Made by a program: the position numbers and the translations under genes. A stretch of DNA of 25,579 nucleotides from a virus, in IMG/VR virus record IMGVR_UViG_3300042503_001556, positions 1 through 25,579 of that record. One strand, 5' to 3'. The notes under the pieces are model-generated. The model worked only from the letters and a program-made list of their open reading frames with translations, had not been told where the DNA came from and did not search any database. Of this stretch, positions 11,871 through 21,070 are shown one piece after another; position 1 is the first letter of the stretch, and each line of letters opens with the position of its first letter.

Positions 11871-13909
11871 TGTTTGATGTAAATTTTAGTCATATTAATA
11901 CTCAAGAGTTTTCTCCTGAAGCTACTAGATTTAGATTAAATAGTTTAAGAGGAAATTCTTGCTATATAGATGAGCCTAAAAACAGTTTAGCTTGGAAAGA
12001 ATATTGGGATTTACAAGAACATTATTGTATGAACGGTTATTCTGTAGGTGGAGTTAGAATTACAGGAGAACATTACTTTTATCTTAACTTTTGTCAGATT
12101 AAATTAACTGCTGCTAATAATAATGGAGAAAAAGTTAGCAAAAAGAAAGTAGAAAAACAAGTTACTTTTCCTGAATTTTGGGATAGTGATTGGTTTTACT
12201 TTACTGAATGCGAAATAGCTAGAGAAGCAGGTGAACATATGATTATTCTTAAACCTAGAAGAAGAGGATATTCATATAAAAATGCAGCTAAATGTGCATA
12301 CATGTATAGTTTTACTCGTTCATCTACTTCACTTATTGTAGCAGAATTATCTACATATTCTGAAGAAACAATGGGTATGGCTGTAAATTATTTAAATTTT
12401 TTACAACAATATACTGATTTTGGAAAAAACAGATTAGTTAATAAACCTAAAGAAGAAATAGAAAGCGGTTTTGAAGAAAACGGAATTAAGTTAGGTTTTA
12501 GAAGTAAAATACTTGCATTTACAACAAAAACTAATGCAGGTATTCTTAGAGGAAAAGATGCTAATATTGTTCTTTTTGAAGAAGCAGGAACTTTTGGAAA
12601 TTTGTTAGCTACATATAATGCAACTAAAGCTCTTGTTCAAGAGGGTACTAACGTATCAGGGCAAATGTTTGTTTTTGGAACTGGTGGTGATTTTGCTGGA
12701 GGTCAAGTAGATTTTGAAAAAATGTTTTATGACCCTGAAACTTATGGGTTTAGAGCTTATCAAAATATATACGATGAAGGAAAAAGTAACACAACAATAG
12801 GTTATTTTCTTCCAGATTATTATTCTAAAGGTGGTTTTATAAGTAATGGTATATCTGAAATAGAATCAGCTAAAGCATCTATTGAGCAAGAAGTTGAAAG
12901 ACTTAAAAGAAGTTCAAAAGATAGAAATGCTCTTGATGCATATCTTGCAGAATTTCCTAGAACTCCTCAAGAAGCTTTTATTAAAATGGGAACTAATATT
13001 TTTCCTAAAGCTGAACTAAATCAACAAATTAACGAAATACGTAGTCGTAGAGAATTACAATATTTAGGTACTACAGGTATATTTTATACTGATACAGACG
13101 GTAAAGTTAAATTTGAATTAAAAGATGATTTAAAACCTATACTTAATTTTCCTTATAAACCTGATGTAGATGGAGAAGGTTGTGTTATTATGTACCAACC
13201 TCCTTTTAAAATGAATGGTGGTGTTCCTGAAGATTTGTATTATATAGCTGTTGACCCTTACGCTATTGATAAAGGAAAAGATAAAAAGATAACCAAAAGA
13301 GACTCTTTAGGTTCAGCTTATGTTTTTAAGAGAATAAATAATTTTTCTAAACCTTTTGATTTAATTGTATGTGAATATGTAGCTAGACCAGAAAGACATG
13401 ATGATTTTAACAAAACTTTGTTTGATATGGCTGAATATTACAATTGTAAAATTGTATATGAAAACGATAGAGATGGTGATATAGAATCTTATGCTAGAAT
13501 TAATAAAAAACTACACAGATTAGAAGTTGAACTTACAGTTTATGATAGTAGTGACGCTCCACGTAAGCAATTAGGAAGACGTTATGGCGTGAGTATGAGT
13601 AACTTAGAGGTCAAAAAGACAGCAGTAAGTTATTTAAAAGATTGGTTATTATCACCTAGAGATAAAGATTTAAATGGAGTTCAAGAGTTAAATCTTCATA
13701 AGATTTATAGTATTCCTTTACTTGAAGAAATTATTAAATTTGATTATCAAGGTAACTTTGATAGAGTTTCTGCAATGCTAGTGGCAATGCTTTATAAAAA
13801 AGAACTGTTACTTAAACCTCCAGTAAGTGAAAGAAAAACGTCAATTTATGAAGATGAGTTTTTTAGAAGGTTTGACAGAGAATTTGGTAAAAATGAATTG
13901 AATCTCTAA
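11870..13909 (+). CDS. terL: Terminase large subunit (DNA packaging ATPase/nuclease)
   Basis: The 679-residue protein has the terminase plan. An ATPase domain comes first, with a Walker A-like loop at residues 128-137 (KPRRRGYSYK) and Walker B at about 233-238 (IVLFEE, catalytic E237/E238). A nuclease domain begins near residue 458 with 'YYIAVDPYAID', where D462 is a likely metal ligand, followed by 'YENDRDGD' and 'FDRVSAM' with D631. The modified 'RRR-G-x-S' loop is typical of Bacteroidota phage terminases. The enzyme cuts concatemeric DNA and pumps it through the portal. It is followed by the portal gene. Confidence 0.92.
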   Translation: MFDVNFSHINTQEFSPEATRFRLNSLRGNSCYIDEPKNSLAWKEYWDLQEHYCMNGYSVGGVRITGEHYFYLNFCQIKLTAANNNGEKVSKKKVEKQVTFPEFWDSDWFYFTECEIAREAGEHMIILKPRRRGYSYKNAAKCAYMYSFTRSSTSLIVAELSTYSEETMGMAVNYLNFLQQYTDFGKNRLVNKPKEEIESGFEENGIKLGFRSKILAFTTKTNAGILRGKDANIVLFEEAGTFGNLLATYNATKALVQEGTNVSGQMFVFGTGGDFAGGQVDFEKMFYDPETYGFRAYQNIYDEGKSNTTIGYFLPDYYSKGGFISNGISEIESAKASIEQEVERLKRSSKDRNALDAYLAEFPRTPQEAFIKMGTNIFPKAELNQQINEIRSRRELQYLGTTGIFYTDTDGKVKFELKDDLKPILNFPYKPDVDGEGCVIMYQPPFKMNGGVPEDLYYIAVDPYAIDKGKDKKITKRDSLGSAYVFKRINNFSKPFDLIVCEYVARPERHDDFNKTLFDMAEYYNCKIVYENDRDGDIESYARINKKLHRLEVELTVYDSSDAPRKQLGRRYGVSMSNLEVKKTAVSYLKDWLLSPRDKDLNGVQELNLHKIYSIPLLEEIIKFDYQGNFDRVSAMLVAMLYKKELLLKPPVSERKTSIYEDEFFRRFDREFGKNELNL

Positions 13910-13914
13910 CTTTG
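13883..13914 (+). promoter_or_regulatory. Promoter upstream of the portal gene
   Basis: TTTG (13883-13886), a 20-base spacer and TAACTTTG (13907-13914) match the Bacteroidota -33/-7 consensus exactly. It overlaps the end of the terminase gene, and its transcript would start near 13920, 12 bases before the portal ATG at 13932. Confidence 0.7.
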
Positions 13915-13931
13915 TAAATTAAATATAAATA

Positions 13932-16265
13932 ATGAAAAATACTAATCAAGTAGGAATGTTATTTGATATACCAAATCAAAATATATCTTATGCTGAAAAA
14001 ATAAAAGATGATTTTGCTTGGAGTAAAATAACAATTAATGCTATAATAGGCAGGTCTACTTTTACAACTAATAGTCAGAAAATTTGGATAAAAAAATTAT
14101 ATGATTATTATAATGGTAATATTCATACAGATGATTATAAATTAATTACAGAACCTTTTGGTAAACCTATGGAAGGTAGTTGGGGTGATGTAGAAAGTTA
14201 TCCTATCATTAAAACTAAAGTTGATTTACTACGTTCTGAATATAATAAGCGTCCTAAAAAAGATATGGTTTATGTAGTTAATGACGATGTTGTTACTAAC
14301 ATGACTGAATCTTTAAACGAAGAAATTAATAAAAGTTTAGAATCTTTATTTGTAAATAAGCTTAATGAATTAGGTGTTCCTACAGGAGTTGAGTCACAAG
14401 AAGTAGAATTACCAGAAAGAGTTAAAGAAAATTTTGAATCTACTTATTTAGATAAAAGAGCTATTATTGGTCAAAATGCAATTAACTATATTAAAGTTCA
14501 ACAACATTTAGATGAAAAATTAGATTTAAATTTCTTTCATTGGTTAGTAAGTGGAGAAATTTATTCTCATAAAGATGTAGTTCATAATGAAGTTGTTTAT
14601 GAAACAGTTAACCCACTTGATATAGATTTTGATAAAGACCCTGATATACAATTTGTTGAAGATGGAGATTGGGTAGTAAGACGTAAATATATGCATCCTT
14701 CTTCTATCATAGATACATTTTATGATATACTTGATGAAGAACAAATTAAAATGATTGATACTTTAGCTGTATCAGGACCAGCACTTACTTCAAACTCTTC
14801 TATATTTTATGATAGAAGTTTGAATAATAAAATGTGGTCTAGATTAATTGAAGTAATGCATGTATGTTGGAAATCACGTAAACAAATTGGTATTGTAGAG
14901 TTTATGGATGAAATGGGTCAATTTCAATCTTTAGAAGTTGATGAATTATATAAACCAACTCCTAACCAAAAAGTTACATGGCATTGGGTAAGTGAAGTAT
15001 GGGAAGGTTATAGAATAGGTTTAACAATGTTTGTTAAAATGAGACCTTTACCTAATCAAAGAGGTAATTTAGATAACTTATCTAAATGTAAATTACCTTA
15101 TAATGGTAGAATTATGTCTAATGTAAATTCTACAAATATATCTTTAGTTTCTTTAGGAATACCTTATCAAACTTTATATAATGCTACTTTTCATCGTCTT
15201 AAATTAGCTATGGCTAAAATGAAAGATGATATGGCTTTAATTGATATTAATTGGAAACCTTTAGGTTGGTCAATGGATAAATGGTTAGAATATGCTGATA
15301 GAGTAAGTATGTTGTTTGTTGATTACAGTAAAGATTCAGTTAAAATGAATAATACTCACCAAACAAGACTTCAATTAGCTTCTCAAACTATTAAAATGTA
15401 CACAGATTTATTAGCGTTTATTAAAAATGAGTGGGAAGAAGTTTGTGGTATAACAAGACAAAGAGAAGGTCAAGTTCAATCTTCTGAAACTGTAGGTGGT
15501 GTAGAAAGAGCAGTATTACAAAGTTCTTTAATTACTGAAACTTACTTTACTCTTTTTGAACAATTTAAGAAAAGAGATTTAGAAGGTTTAATTGATTATT
15601 CTAAAATAGCTTGGCTTAATGGTAAAAAAGGAAGTTATGTAATGCCTGATTCTACTAATATAGTTTATATGGATATTAATGGTTTTGAGCATTGTGAAAC
15701 TGAATATGGTATTGCTATATCTGATTCATCTAAAGAACAAGAAAGAGCTAATACAATTAAACAACTTGCTCAACCAATGATGCAAAATGGTATTGCTGCT
15801 TCTACTATTGCTGAAGTATTAGATTCAGAAACTATATCTCAAGCTAAAGTTAAACTTAAAGTTGCTGAACGTAAGTTACAGGAATATAATCAATTAGTAT
15901 CTCAACAAGAACAAGAAAATAGTATGATTATGGCTGATAAACAAAAAGAAGTTGTTGAATTACAACATCAATATAATTTAGAAGCTATTGACAGAAAAGG
16001 AGAATGGGATTTACGTAAAACTGAACTTACCGCATTAGGTATGGATGAAGGTGACGATAATCTTGCTATTCAAGAATCTATGATTGAAGCTGGTTTAAAA
16101 GAAAGAGAATTAGCTTTAAAAAATAAACAAATTGATAGTAATATTGTAAATGATTTATCTAGACAACAGCATGAGAAACAAATGAAAGAAAAAGAAATGC
16201 AATTAAAGAGAGAAGAAATGAAAAGTAAAGAAAGAATTGCAAAGAGTAAACCTAGAAGCAAGTAG
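13932..16265 (+). CDS. Portal protein
   Basis: The 777-residue product follows the large terminase directly, the standard place and size for a portal. The N-terminal third has 'YPIIKTKVDLLRSEYNKRPK' and the middle has many aromatic strands, as in Bacteroidota phage portals. Residues about 640-777 are highly charged and helical (coiled-coil-like: 'KQKEVVELQHQYNLEAIDRK', 'EKQMKEKEMQLKREEMKSKE') and end in a basic tail. The portal forms the ring through which DNA enters and leaves the capsid. The gene has its own promoter (13883-13914). Confidence 0.8.
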   Translation: MKNTNQVGMLFDIPNQNISYAEKIKDDFAWSKITINAIIGRSTFTTNSQKIWIKKLYDYYNGNIHTDDYKLITEPFGKPMEGSWGDVESYPIIKTKVDLLRSEYNKRPKKDMVYVVNDDVVTNMTESLNEEINKSLESLFVNKLNELGVPTGVESQEVELPERVKENFESTYLDKRAIIGQNAINYIKVQQHLDEKLDLNFFHWLVSGEIYSHKDVVHNEVVYETVNPLDIDFDKDPDIQFVEDGDWVVRRKYMHPSSIIDTFYDILDEEQIKMIDTLAVSGPALTSNSSIFYDRSLNNKMWSRLIEVMHVCWKSRKQIGIVEFMDEMGQFQSLEVDELYKPTPNQKVTWHWVSEVWEGYRIGLTMFVKMRPLPNQRGNLDNLSKCKLPYNGRIMSNVNSTNISLVSLGIPYQTLYNATFHRLKLAMAKMKDDMALIDINWKPLGWSMDKWLEYADRVSMLFVDYSKDSVKMNNTHQTRLQLASQTIKMYTDLLAFIKNEWEEVCGITRQREGQVQSSETVGGVERAVLQSSLITETYFTLFEQFKKRDLEGLIDYSKIAWLNGKKGSYVMPDSTNIVYMDINGFEHCETEYGIAISDSSKEQERANTIKQLAQPMMQNGIAASTIAEVLDSETISQAKVKLKVAERKLQEYNQLVSQQEQENSMIMADKQKEVVELQHQYNLEAIDRKGEWDLRKTELTALGMDEGDDNLAIQESMIEAGLKERELALKNKQIDSNIVNDLSRQQHEKQMKEKEMQLKREEMKSKERIAKSKPRSK

Positions 16266-16317
16266 TGTTATATATATAAGAGAAACTAAAAATTAATTAA
16301 ACAACAAAATAACAAAT

Positions 16318-16325
16318 TAACTTTG
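16318..16325 (+). promoter_or_regulatory. Possible promoter -7 box (TAACTTTG) before the scaffold gene
   Basis: TAACTTTG followed by TATTA is identical in its core to the portal promoter's -7 box and lies 9 bases before the ATG at 16335. No TTTG is found at the expected -33 position, so it may be weak, or need an activator. Confidence 0.4.
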
Positions 16326-16334
16326 TATTAGAAA

Positions 16335-17408
16335 ATGACAGACACAATCGAAAAAGAAGGGTTGGACGAATTAGATTTTGATATATCTAAAGTAGACGCA
16401 AACCCGACAGGAGTTGTTCCAAAAACGGAACTAGACCCTGAACCAGCTCCAGAAGCTCAACCAGAACCTAAAAGAGGTAGACCTAAAAAAGTTGAGAAAA
16501 TTGTAGAGCCAGAACCTGAGCCAGAGCCAGAAGTAATTGAAGAAGAAGAAGAGGAACCAGAAGTAACTTCTAATTTGTTTTCTACATTAGCTCAAAGTTT
16601 AGAGCTAGAAATGGAAGAAGAATTTGAAGAAACTGAAGAAGGTCTTTCTGCATTTGTTCAAAACGCTGCTGATAAATTAGCAGACAAAAAATTGAATGGA
16701 TGGTTAGAAAGTTTACCTGAAGTAGGTTCTAACTTTTTTGATTATCTTCAAATGTTAGGTCCTGACGCAAAAGAAGAAGATGTACAAAAGTTCTTTAGTT
16801 CAGTTAAACCAGAAATCGATTACAAATCAATTGATTTAACTAATGAAGATGCACAAAAAGCTGTAATGCGTACTTTTTACAAAAAGATGGATTATGATGA
16901 TAATGAAATTAAAGATGCTATTGAAGATTTAGAAATAGCTGGTACTTTAGAAAAATCATCAAAAGTTGCTTCAACTAAATTAGCTGCTTCTCAAGAAAAA
17001 GAAAGAGCTGCTTTACTTGAAAAAACAAAAGCTGAAGATGCAGTTAAAAGACAAAAAATACAAGAATATTGGAATAATATAGATTCTACTATTAAAAGTG
17101 GTAGAGTTCATAATTTTAATATTCCAGTTGCAGAACAAAAAGCTATGTTGGAATATATGTCAAGACCAACTAAAGCTGGAGTTCCTCAACTACAAGAAGA
17201 TTTAAATAATATGAGTGTTGAAGATAGAATAGCTTTAGCAATTGCAGTAAAAAATAAATTTAATTTAAGTAAATATATTACTGCTGCTGTTAAAACTCAA
17301 TCTGCTCAAACATTAAAAGAAAGGTTAGCTTCAGGACAAACTAGATTAAAAAATGGTAATGTTCCTAAAAGCGGTGTTTCTGAAGACATACTATTTGATA
17401 TAAAATAA
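16335..17408 (+). CDS. Acidic scaffold-like protein with AT-hook
   Basis: The 357-residue product lies between portal and major capsid genes, the usual position of the scaffold. Residues 30-95 are a low-complexity region of Pro-Glu repeats (PEPEPEPEVIEEEEEEPEV). Just before them is a basic cluster K46-R47-G48-R49-P50-K51-K52, an AT-hook core (RGRP) that binds the minor groove of AT-rich DNA. The rest is charged and helical ('EKERAALLEKTKAEDAVKRQ'). Scaffold proteins guide capsid assembly and are removed before packaging. The AT-hook is unusual for this role, as is the length of the acidic repeat. Confidence 0.65.
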   Translation: MTDTIEKEGLDELDFDISKVDANPTGVVPKTELDPEPAPEAQPEPKRGRPKKVEKIVEPEPEPEPEVIEEEEEEPEVTSNLFSTLAQSLELEMEEEFEETEEGLSAFVQNAADKLADKKLNGWLESLPEVGSNFFDYLQMLGPDAKEEDVQKFFSSVKPEIDYKSIDLTNEDAQKAVMRTFYKKMDYDDNEIKDAIEDLEIAGTLEKSSKVASTKLAASQEKERAALLEKTKAEDAVKRQKIQEYWNNIDSTIKSGRVHNFNIPVAEQKAMLEYMSRPTKAGVPQLQEDLNNMSVEDRIALAIAVKNKFNLSKYITAAVKTQSAQTLKERLASGQTRLKNGNVPKSGVSEDILFDIK

Positions 17409-17434
17409 ACACTTTAAAAACAAATAAATAAAAA

Positions 17435-18883
17435 ATGGCACAATTTCTAATGGACCAAGTGTGGAATGAACAAATGAAAAGCAATGACGCTTCTTTTGCT
17501 CGTTTAATTAACGCACAACCTGACAAAATCGCTCCTGTACTCACTCACATGATGGGTCAAGAGAGTTCACGTTTCCCTCTAATGTATCTTTCTGAAGGCA
17601 TGCAAGCTATTCAAGAAGTAGATGGTGACGAATTTGAGTATGATGTAATTGGACGTATGATGAAGGCAGTTCCTTTACAAGCTCCTCCTACTGGTTCTTA
17701 TTCTACATCTTTTGGTGTATCTGGAACTGAAGCAACTTTATTCTTTAACGAAGGTATTTTTCCTGTAGGATATACTATTCTTTCTCCTTTAGGTTATCAA
17801 TTACGTATTACTTCTCGTGATAATTCTAATGGTAACTGGGCTTACAAAGTAAAATTAGTAGCTAAAAATCTTTCTGAAACTTTACCTGTAAGCGAATTAG
17901 CAACTGGTGCATTATATGCTTCTGGTTGGAACTCGGTAGCAAGTTTTGGTTCATTTGGTTCACTTTCTACTAGCACTGCTCCTGTTAAAGTTCGTGGTGA
18001 TGTAGGTACTATTCGTAAAGGTTATGCTTATGAAGGTAACATTAAATATCGTAAAGCTAAAACTGTACAATTAGATACTAAAGGTGGAGGTACTAAAGAA
18101 ATGTATTGGCCTTACGAAGAGTATCAGCATAACTTAAGTTTCCGTATTGAATGTGAAACTAACTACTGGTATTCAAAATCTAATCGTGATGCTTATGGTG
18201 TTATCAATGAGCGTGATGAACAAGGTAATCCTATTGTAAGGGGTGCAGGTATGTTTGAACAAATTAGCAATAAAGATACTTATGGTACTTTAACTGCTGA
18301 TAAAATTGACCAAACAATTCGTGATACTTTCTATGGTATGAGTGATGCTGAAAATAAAGTAATTACTCTTTTCACTGGTGTGGGTGGTCGTATGGCTTTT
18401 GATAATGCAATGAAAGCTGAATTGTCAAACAGAGGTTACATCAAATTAACTGACAACAAATTCGTTGGTGGTTCTGGATATAACTTAAGTTTAGGTGGTT
18501 TCTTTGATACATATCAACATGTTGATGGTTACAAAGTTATTATCAAAACTGCTTCTCTTTTTGATAACGGACCTCAAGCTTTAGCTAGTCCTAAACATCC
18601 TAACTATCCTAATTTACCTCTTGAATCTTTCCGTATGGCTTTCGTAGATACTTCTACTTATGATGGTATGAGTAACTTAGTTATGGTAAGCAAAAAAGGA
18701 CGTAGTATGTTACGTGGTATGGTAAAAGGTATCAACGAAGCTGCTGCTGGAACTAGCTTCTCAGCTAACGATACTATCTCTACTGATAAAGATGGTAGTT
18801 CAGTACACTTCTTAAAAGCTGGTCAAGTTGTACTTAGAAGGTTTAACACTTCTATCGACTTAACTTGTACAGCAGGTTTATAA
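17435..18883 (+). CDS. Major capsid protein (probable HK97 fold)
   Basis: The 482-residue product follows the scaffold-like gene and is followed by a strong terminator. Codon choice is shifted to C-ending forms (aac, ttc, atc, cgt) compared with its neighbours, a mark of high expression. It begins MAQFLMDQVWNEQMKSNDAS and contains 'FRIECETNYWYSKSNRDAYG' and 'ITLFTGVGGRMAFDNAMKAE', the latter typical of phage capsid spine-helix regions in these groups. No maturation protease is visible in the window. The call is from position, size and expression signature. Confidence 0.8.
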   Translation: MAQFLMDQVWNEQMKSNDASFARLINAQPDKIAPVLTHMMGQESSRFPLMYLSEGMQAIQEVDGDEFEYDVIGRMMKAVPLQAPPTGSYSTSFGVSGTEATLFFNEGIFPVGYTILSPLGYQLRITSRDNSNGNWAYKVKLVAKNLSETLPVSELATGALYASGWNSVASFGSFGSLSTSTAPVKVRGDVGTIRKGYAYEGNIKYRKAKTVQLDTKGGGTKEMYWPYEEYQHNLSFRIECETNYWYSKSNRDAYGVINERDEQGNPIVRGAGMFEQISNKDTYGTLTADKIDQTIRDTFYGMSDAENKVITLFTGVGGRMAFDNAMKAELSNRGYIKLTDNKFVGGSGYNLSLGGFFDTYQHVDGYKVIIKTASLFDNGPQALASPKHPNYPNLPLESFRMAFVDTSTYDGMSNLVMVSKKGRSMLRGMVKGINEAAAGTSFSANDTISTDKDGSSVHFLKAGQVVLRRFNTSIDLTCTAGL

Positions 18884-18892
18884 TTTTAAATA

Positions 18893-18920
18893 AGTGAGGG
18901 AGAGTAAAATCTCTCTCACT
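18893..18920 (+). terminator. Rho-independent terminator after the capsid gene
   Basis: AGTGAGGGAG (18893-18902) pairs with CTCTCTCACT (18911-18920) in a 10-bp stem with one G-U pair and an 8-base loop, followed by TTACTTTT. It limits read-through from the very highly expressed capsid gene. Confidence 0.75.
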
Positions 18921-18974
18921 TTACTTTTAAATAAACTAAAATTAAAAAACAACTAAAATAAAAGAATAAAGAAA

Positions 18975-19853
18975 ATGAAAACGATTAAGATTCAAAGAAA
19001 AGAAGTACGAAGACATGGCGTACACATTAGTTTAACTCAAGAAAGGTCTGCTACTATTGGTGGATTTCTTTTAAAGTCTGGTGCAGTAGGTACAGGTATT
19101 ACATTTGAAGAAATGAAAAAATGGATGCCAGGAATTCTAGGAGTAGAAAGTAGTGACCCTAAATTTAGACAAGAGGTAAACAAGTATTTTAACAATATTA
19201 TGATTACTGTTCCTTATGAAGGAAAAGAACTTAATATTACAGTTGATGAAAGTGGTGAACCAGAAGTATTGGAAGATTATTTGAGATATAAGTTTTGTTT
19301 GCAACATCCTAAAGTAGCTGATTCAAAAGTTTCTGCTGATGTTGACCAATACAAAGAATATTATATTGAAGACCAAGCTTTAGAGTTAACTAAACGTACA
19401 ACTAAACTTAAATCAAAAACTAATGCTACAATTAAATTTGCAGAATTAATTAATGATGAGGTTAAACTTGATTGGGTTCTTAGAGAATTAACTACTAAAT
19501 ATCCAAAAGAGTTAGGTTCTATTACAAGACTTACTTCTTTAGGTAAGGATGAAAAAGAACTTAAAGTTGCTGAAATTTTTGAAAAAGACCCTGAATACTT
19601 TATGAGTGTTGTGTCTGACCAAGACTTGTTATTTAAAGCACAAATTGCTTCAATGGTAGAAAGTCAAGTTATTCAAAAAGTAGGTAACGAATATGTTTAT
19701 GGTTCTGAACCGTTAGGTGATTTAAATGCATCTATTGCTTATTTAAAGAATCCTAATAATTCTGAAGCTTATGTTATTATGTTAGCTAAACTTAATAATA
19801 TGGGAATTGGATTTAAACAAAAAGAAACTAAAAAAGTAGAAAAATCAAAATAA
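18975..19853 (+). CDS. Hypothetical virion-associated protein, 292 aa
   Basis: The product is basic at its N-terminus (MKTIKIQRKEVRRHGVHISL) and then mixed helical ('RYKFCLQHPKVADSKVSADV', 'EYYIEDQALELTKRTTKLKS'). It lies between the capsid gene and the tRNA/connector genes, so it may be an internal head or head-completion protein. The long stretch of K/E pairs is not obviously coiled-coil. No enzymatic motif is seen. The gene is followed by a stable hairpin (19857-19882). Confidence 0.6.
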   Translation: MKTIKIQRKEVRRHGVHISLTQERSATIGGFLLKSGAVGTGITFEEMKKWMPGILGVESSDPKFRQEVNKYFNNIMITVPYEGKELNITVDESGEPEVLEDYLRYKFCLQHPKVADSKVSADVDQYKEYYIEDQALELTKRTTKLKSKTNATIKFAELINDEVKLDWVLRELTTKYPKELGSITRLTSLGKDEKELKVAEIFEKDPEYFMSVVSDQDLLFKAQIASMVESQVIQKVGNEYVYGSEPLGDLNASIAYLKNPNNSEAYVIMLAKLNNMGIGFKQKETKKVEKSK

Positions 19854-19856
19854 AAA

Positions 19857-19882
19857 TCTTTCCGAGAGCAATCTCGGAAAGA
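19857..19882. terminator. 11-bp hairpin with GCAA loop between CDS and tRNA
   Basis: TCTTTCCGAGA (19857-19867), loop GCAA, and TCTCGGAAAGA (19872-19882) form a perfect 11-bp stem closed by a GNRA tetraloop. On the plus strand it is followed by AATATTG rather than a T-run. Read leftward it is followed by TTTTTATTTT. So it is either a rightward RNA processing or stability hairpin for the tRNA precursor, or a leftward terminator. The first fits the gene layout better. Confidence 0.6.
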
Positions 19883-19886
19883 ATAT

Positions 19887-19959
<73 letters not shown>

Positions 19960-19971
19960 CATTAAAATATT

Positions 19972-21033
19972 ATGAATATAAAAGAGATGCATACGTCTAT
20001 TGCTACTGAAATGAATAAAATCAATTCAGCTTTGTTTGAGAACATTCTTGAACAAGAGGTAGACTTTGCACTTAACAATAGTATTTTAAGATTTATAAAA
20101 CAAAGATATGGTGCTCAATCTAATCTTAAAGGTAAAGGTTTTGAAATGAGTCAAAAAAGGATTGATGACCTTAGAAGTTTAGTTACTAACTATTCAGCTA
20201 AAGCATTTTTACCTCCTTCTTTTGACCCAGATATAAATGAAAAAGTAGTTTTTTATTTTCCTGCTGATTATATGTTTGCAGTAAATTCTAGATTTAAAGT
20301 TTCACAAAATGAATGTGGTGCTTTTAGTCATACTTCTACTACTTTAACTACAAACATAAGTACTTTTGATTTTAGTTTAGTTACTAATTGGACATTATTT
20401 AGATTAAGAAACTTTACTGATAGTTATGTATTAAATTTAGGTGCTCAGGCTAGTAATTATAATACTGTTGAAGATTTAACTTTTGTTATTAGAATTATTT
20501 TACAAACATTAAGAGAAAGATATAATTATTCTGAATATGAATTTTATTACGAATATTATAACGGTTCTTATTTTAAAAATAAATTAATTATTGTAAACAA
20601 AACAACTACTACTTGGCAGTATTCTATTGACAATGCAGTTAACTATGTTAATTTAGCTACTTCAAGTAATGTTAAAACACATTATACTAATGCACCTAAT
20701 AGTACTGTTGCTGGAAAGTTAGTTCAAGAAGATGATATATTTGCAATGCAAGTAGACCCGTTTAACAAAACTATTCCTGACTTTCCTTTATATTATACAT
20801 CTAATTATAACTTTAATATATATATAGATAGAAATATTTTTGTTGTAACAGATGTTATTTTGTCTTATCTTCGCATCCCGAGAACTGTATCGTATTTTCT
20901 TAATCAAGATTGTGACTTACCTGAACATACACATTCTGAAATAGTAAGTATGACAGTTGATTACCTTCTAGAAGCAGTGCAAGCTGGTGATAGATATAAA
21001 ACGCATCAAGAAATTGTTGCAACTAATGAATAA
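19972..21033 (+). CDS. Probable head-tail connector / ring protein
   Basis: The 353-residue protein begins MNIKEMHTSIATEMNKINSA and continues 'FENILEQEVDFALNNSILRFIKQRYGAQ', then 'GFEMSQKRIDDLRSLV'. This order (N-terminal helices that wrap a ring, then a polar strand-rich body) recalls the connector/tail-tubular proteins found after the capsid gene in crAss-like and related phages. It contains aromatic, Asn-rich strands in the middle and ends in a mixed helix (HTHSEIVSMTVDYLLEAVQA). It starts 12 bases after the tRNA. The family call is by pattern and position. Confidence 0.6.
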   Translation: MNIKEMHTSIATEMNKINSALFENILEQEVDFALNNSILRFIKQRYGAQSNLKGKGFEMSQKRIDDLRSLVTNYSAKAFLPPSFDPDINEKVVFYFPADYMFAVNSRFKVSQNECGAFSHTSTTLTTNISTFDFSLVTNWTLFRLRNFTDSYVLNLGAQASNYNTVEDLTFVIRIILQTLRERYNYSEYEFYYEYYNGSYFKNKLIIVNKTTTTWQYSIDNAVNYVNLATSSNVKTHYTNAPNSTVAGKLVQEDDIFAMQVDPFNKTIPDFPLYYTSNYNFNIYIDRNIFVVTDVILSYLRIPRTVSYFLNQDCDLPEHTHSEIVSMTVDYLLEAVQAGDRYKTHQEIVATNE

Positions 21034-21070
21034 TTTTTTTTAATTAATAACAAATAAACAAAACAAAACA

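Noticed and set aside
14544-14744. Leftward frame of 66 codons inside the portal gene
   Set aside because: Antisense shadow; composition typical of non-coding frames.
16070-16261. Leftward frame of 63 codons opposite the portal coiled-coil tail
   Set aside because: Ser/Leu/Phe/Cys-rich reading of the antisense of a Lys/Glu-rich coil; not a gene.
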